Both the position numbers and the translations under genes were made by a program. This document shows, in pieces, positions 63,340 through 64,000 of a stretch of DNA of 64,000 nt. A model generated the notes under the pieces. The model was not told where the DNA came from, searched no databases, and was given only the letters and a program-made list of their open reading frames with translations. This stretch comes from Calditrichia bacterium (GTDB lineage: Bacteria; Calditrichota; Calditrichia; Calditrichales; J004): positions 186,001 through 250,000 of the forward strand of contig JACKAO010000007.1 of the NCBI GenBank assembly GCA_020635035.1, read 5' to 3'. How positions within the stretch are numbered: the first letter of the stretch is position 1; each line of letters opens with the position of its first letter.

Positions 63340-64000
63340 TAGAATCCGCGACTGAAAACAGAGTCGAAAAGGGCGAACAGCTGGTCCTTGAATTTACAAG
63401 ATCAAAAAATCCAATGATTAAAGATCTTATCGTAAAATCATATGCACCGCTTGTAAAGCACATTGTAGGACGATTTAATCTTACCTACTCAACAACCCTT
63501 TCGCAGGATGATCTGTATCAGTTTGGTGTTCTCGGGTTGCTTCGCGCACTTGATCGTTTTGATCCGGAGATGAAAGTTCCTTTTAAATCCTTTGTGTACA
63601 AAAGGATACATGGCGAAGTGATAGATGCCATGCGCAAGGAAGGTTTGATCGGCAGAGATATGTATGAAAAAGTTAAAAAACTTGAAAAATGTGTAAAAGA
63701 CCTAAGCTCACGTCTTGGCCGCGAAGCGGCTGTTGATGAAATTTGTCAGGTCATGGATATCGATCAGGATGAATACTATAATATCCTGAATACGTCCCAG
63801 ATGACCTATATGACATCTTTAAATAACACGGTAACAGACGATGAAGGAGCAAGCGTGTATAAAATTGACGTTCTTGAAGATGACAGCCAGGAGAATCCTG
63901 AAGATATGGTGATCAATAAGAATCTTAAAGCACGACTTAAAGAAGTTATAAATTTACTTCCTGAAAGGGAACGATTGATTCTGGCACTTTACTTTTATGA
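63336..64000 (+). CDS. fliA: RNA polymerase sigma-28 factor FliA, 3'-truncated by the window edge
   Basis: At least 221 codons visible. Sigma region 2 is clear (SYAPLVKHIVGRFNL, DDLYQFGVLGLLRALDRFDPEMKVPFKSFVYKRIHGEVIDAMR), with region 3 and the start of region 4 (LPERERLILALYFYE). The WhiG/FliA/SigD form of the region-2 core and its position after flhG argue for sigma-28 rather than another sigma factor. Starts at ATG 63336, overlapping the preceding stop. Target of FlgM (16781). Confidence 0.95.
   Translation, partial: MIESATENRVEKGEQLVLEFTRSKNPMIKDLIVKSYAPLVKHIVGRFNLTYSTTLSQDDLYQFGVLGLLRALDRFDPEMKVPFKSFVYKRIHGEVIDAMRKEGLIGRDMYEKVKKLEKCVKDLSSRLGREAAVDEICQVMDIDQDEYYNILNTSQMTYMTSLNNTVTDDEGASVYKIDVLEDDSQENPEDMVINKNLKARLKEVINLLPERERLILALYFY

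Noticed and set aside
1..64000. CRISPR arrays, insertion sequences, tRNA and rRNA genes
   Set aside because: No regularly spaced direct repeats, transposase motifs, terminal inverted repeats, tRNA cloverleaf signatures or rRNA segments were recognised by reading; a covariance search would be needed to exclude small RNAs.

Overview
The window is about 64 kb of A+T-rich bacterial DNA. It has dense, mostly + strand operons and almost all of it is one motility and chemotaxis island. The flagellar genes follow the Firmicutes-type fla/che order: flgB-flgC-fliE-fliF-fliG-fliH-fliI-fliJ-ylxF/motE-fliK-flgD-TIGR02530-flgE-motA-motB-fliL-fliM-fliN(Y)-fliO-fliP-fliQ-fliR-flhB-flhA-flhF-flhG-x-fliA. The chemotaxis block, however, carries both a CheZ-like and a CheX-like phosphatase. 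DUF342/FapA-type proteins, sigma-54-like promoters and hybrid kinases point to a flagellated diderm outside the Firmicutes. A Calditrichota-like or related FCB-affiliated lineage is a guess from gene content only; no rRNA is present.

Layout. 1-5745: housekeeping genes (5'-truncated tgt, yajC, fmt, an REC plus degenerate HD-GYP protein, rny, an A-type Fe-S carrier, def). 6003-6530: an unknown gene behind a sigma-54-like promoter. 6651-9166: dTDP-sugar genes rfbB-rfbA-rfbC, with no rfbD. 9170-12872: a minus-strand PAS hybrid kinase and a LysM lytic transglycosylase. 12873-17134: the filament operon (flagellin, fliS, fliD, flaG, a FlgN/FliT-like chaperone, flgM) behind a 372-nt GGA-rich structured leader. 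17135-21207: a second minus-strand hybrid kinase, a stand-alone receiver and a DUF342 protein. 21317-36632: cheA (two HPt domains), cheW, a small periplasmic protein, a poly-HAMP MCP, cheR, cheB, cheD, a CheY-like receiver, cheX, cheY, cheZ, a small CxC protein, a second DUF342 protein, two further receiver proteins and an NtrC-type sigma-54 activator. 36667-37083: a minus-strand receiver. 37350-64000: the basal body, export, motor and assembly-regulator genes, ending inside fliA (sigma-28).

How it works together. The NtrC-type activator lies just upstream of flgB, whose start is preceded by a close match to the -24/-12 sigma-54 element. Similar elements precede fliL and the unknown gene at 6003. 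FlgM and FliA are both encoded, so late genes including flagellin are probably sigma-28 dependent. A post-transcriptional layer is suggested by the leaders of flagellin and flgE. Both have hairpins presenting the same AGGAA loop and many GGA trinucleotides, the recognition signature of CsrA/RsmA proteins. No csrA or fliW gene is in the window.

Eleven receiver domains occur in the 64 kb. Flagellar genes not seen here (flgA, flgF/G, flgH, flgI, flgJ, flgK, flgL) must lie elsewhere. No tRNA, rRNA, CRISPR array or insertion sequence was recognised.
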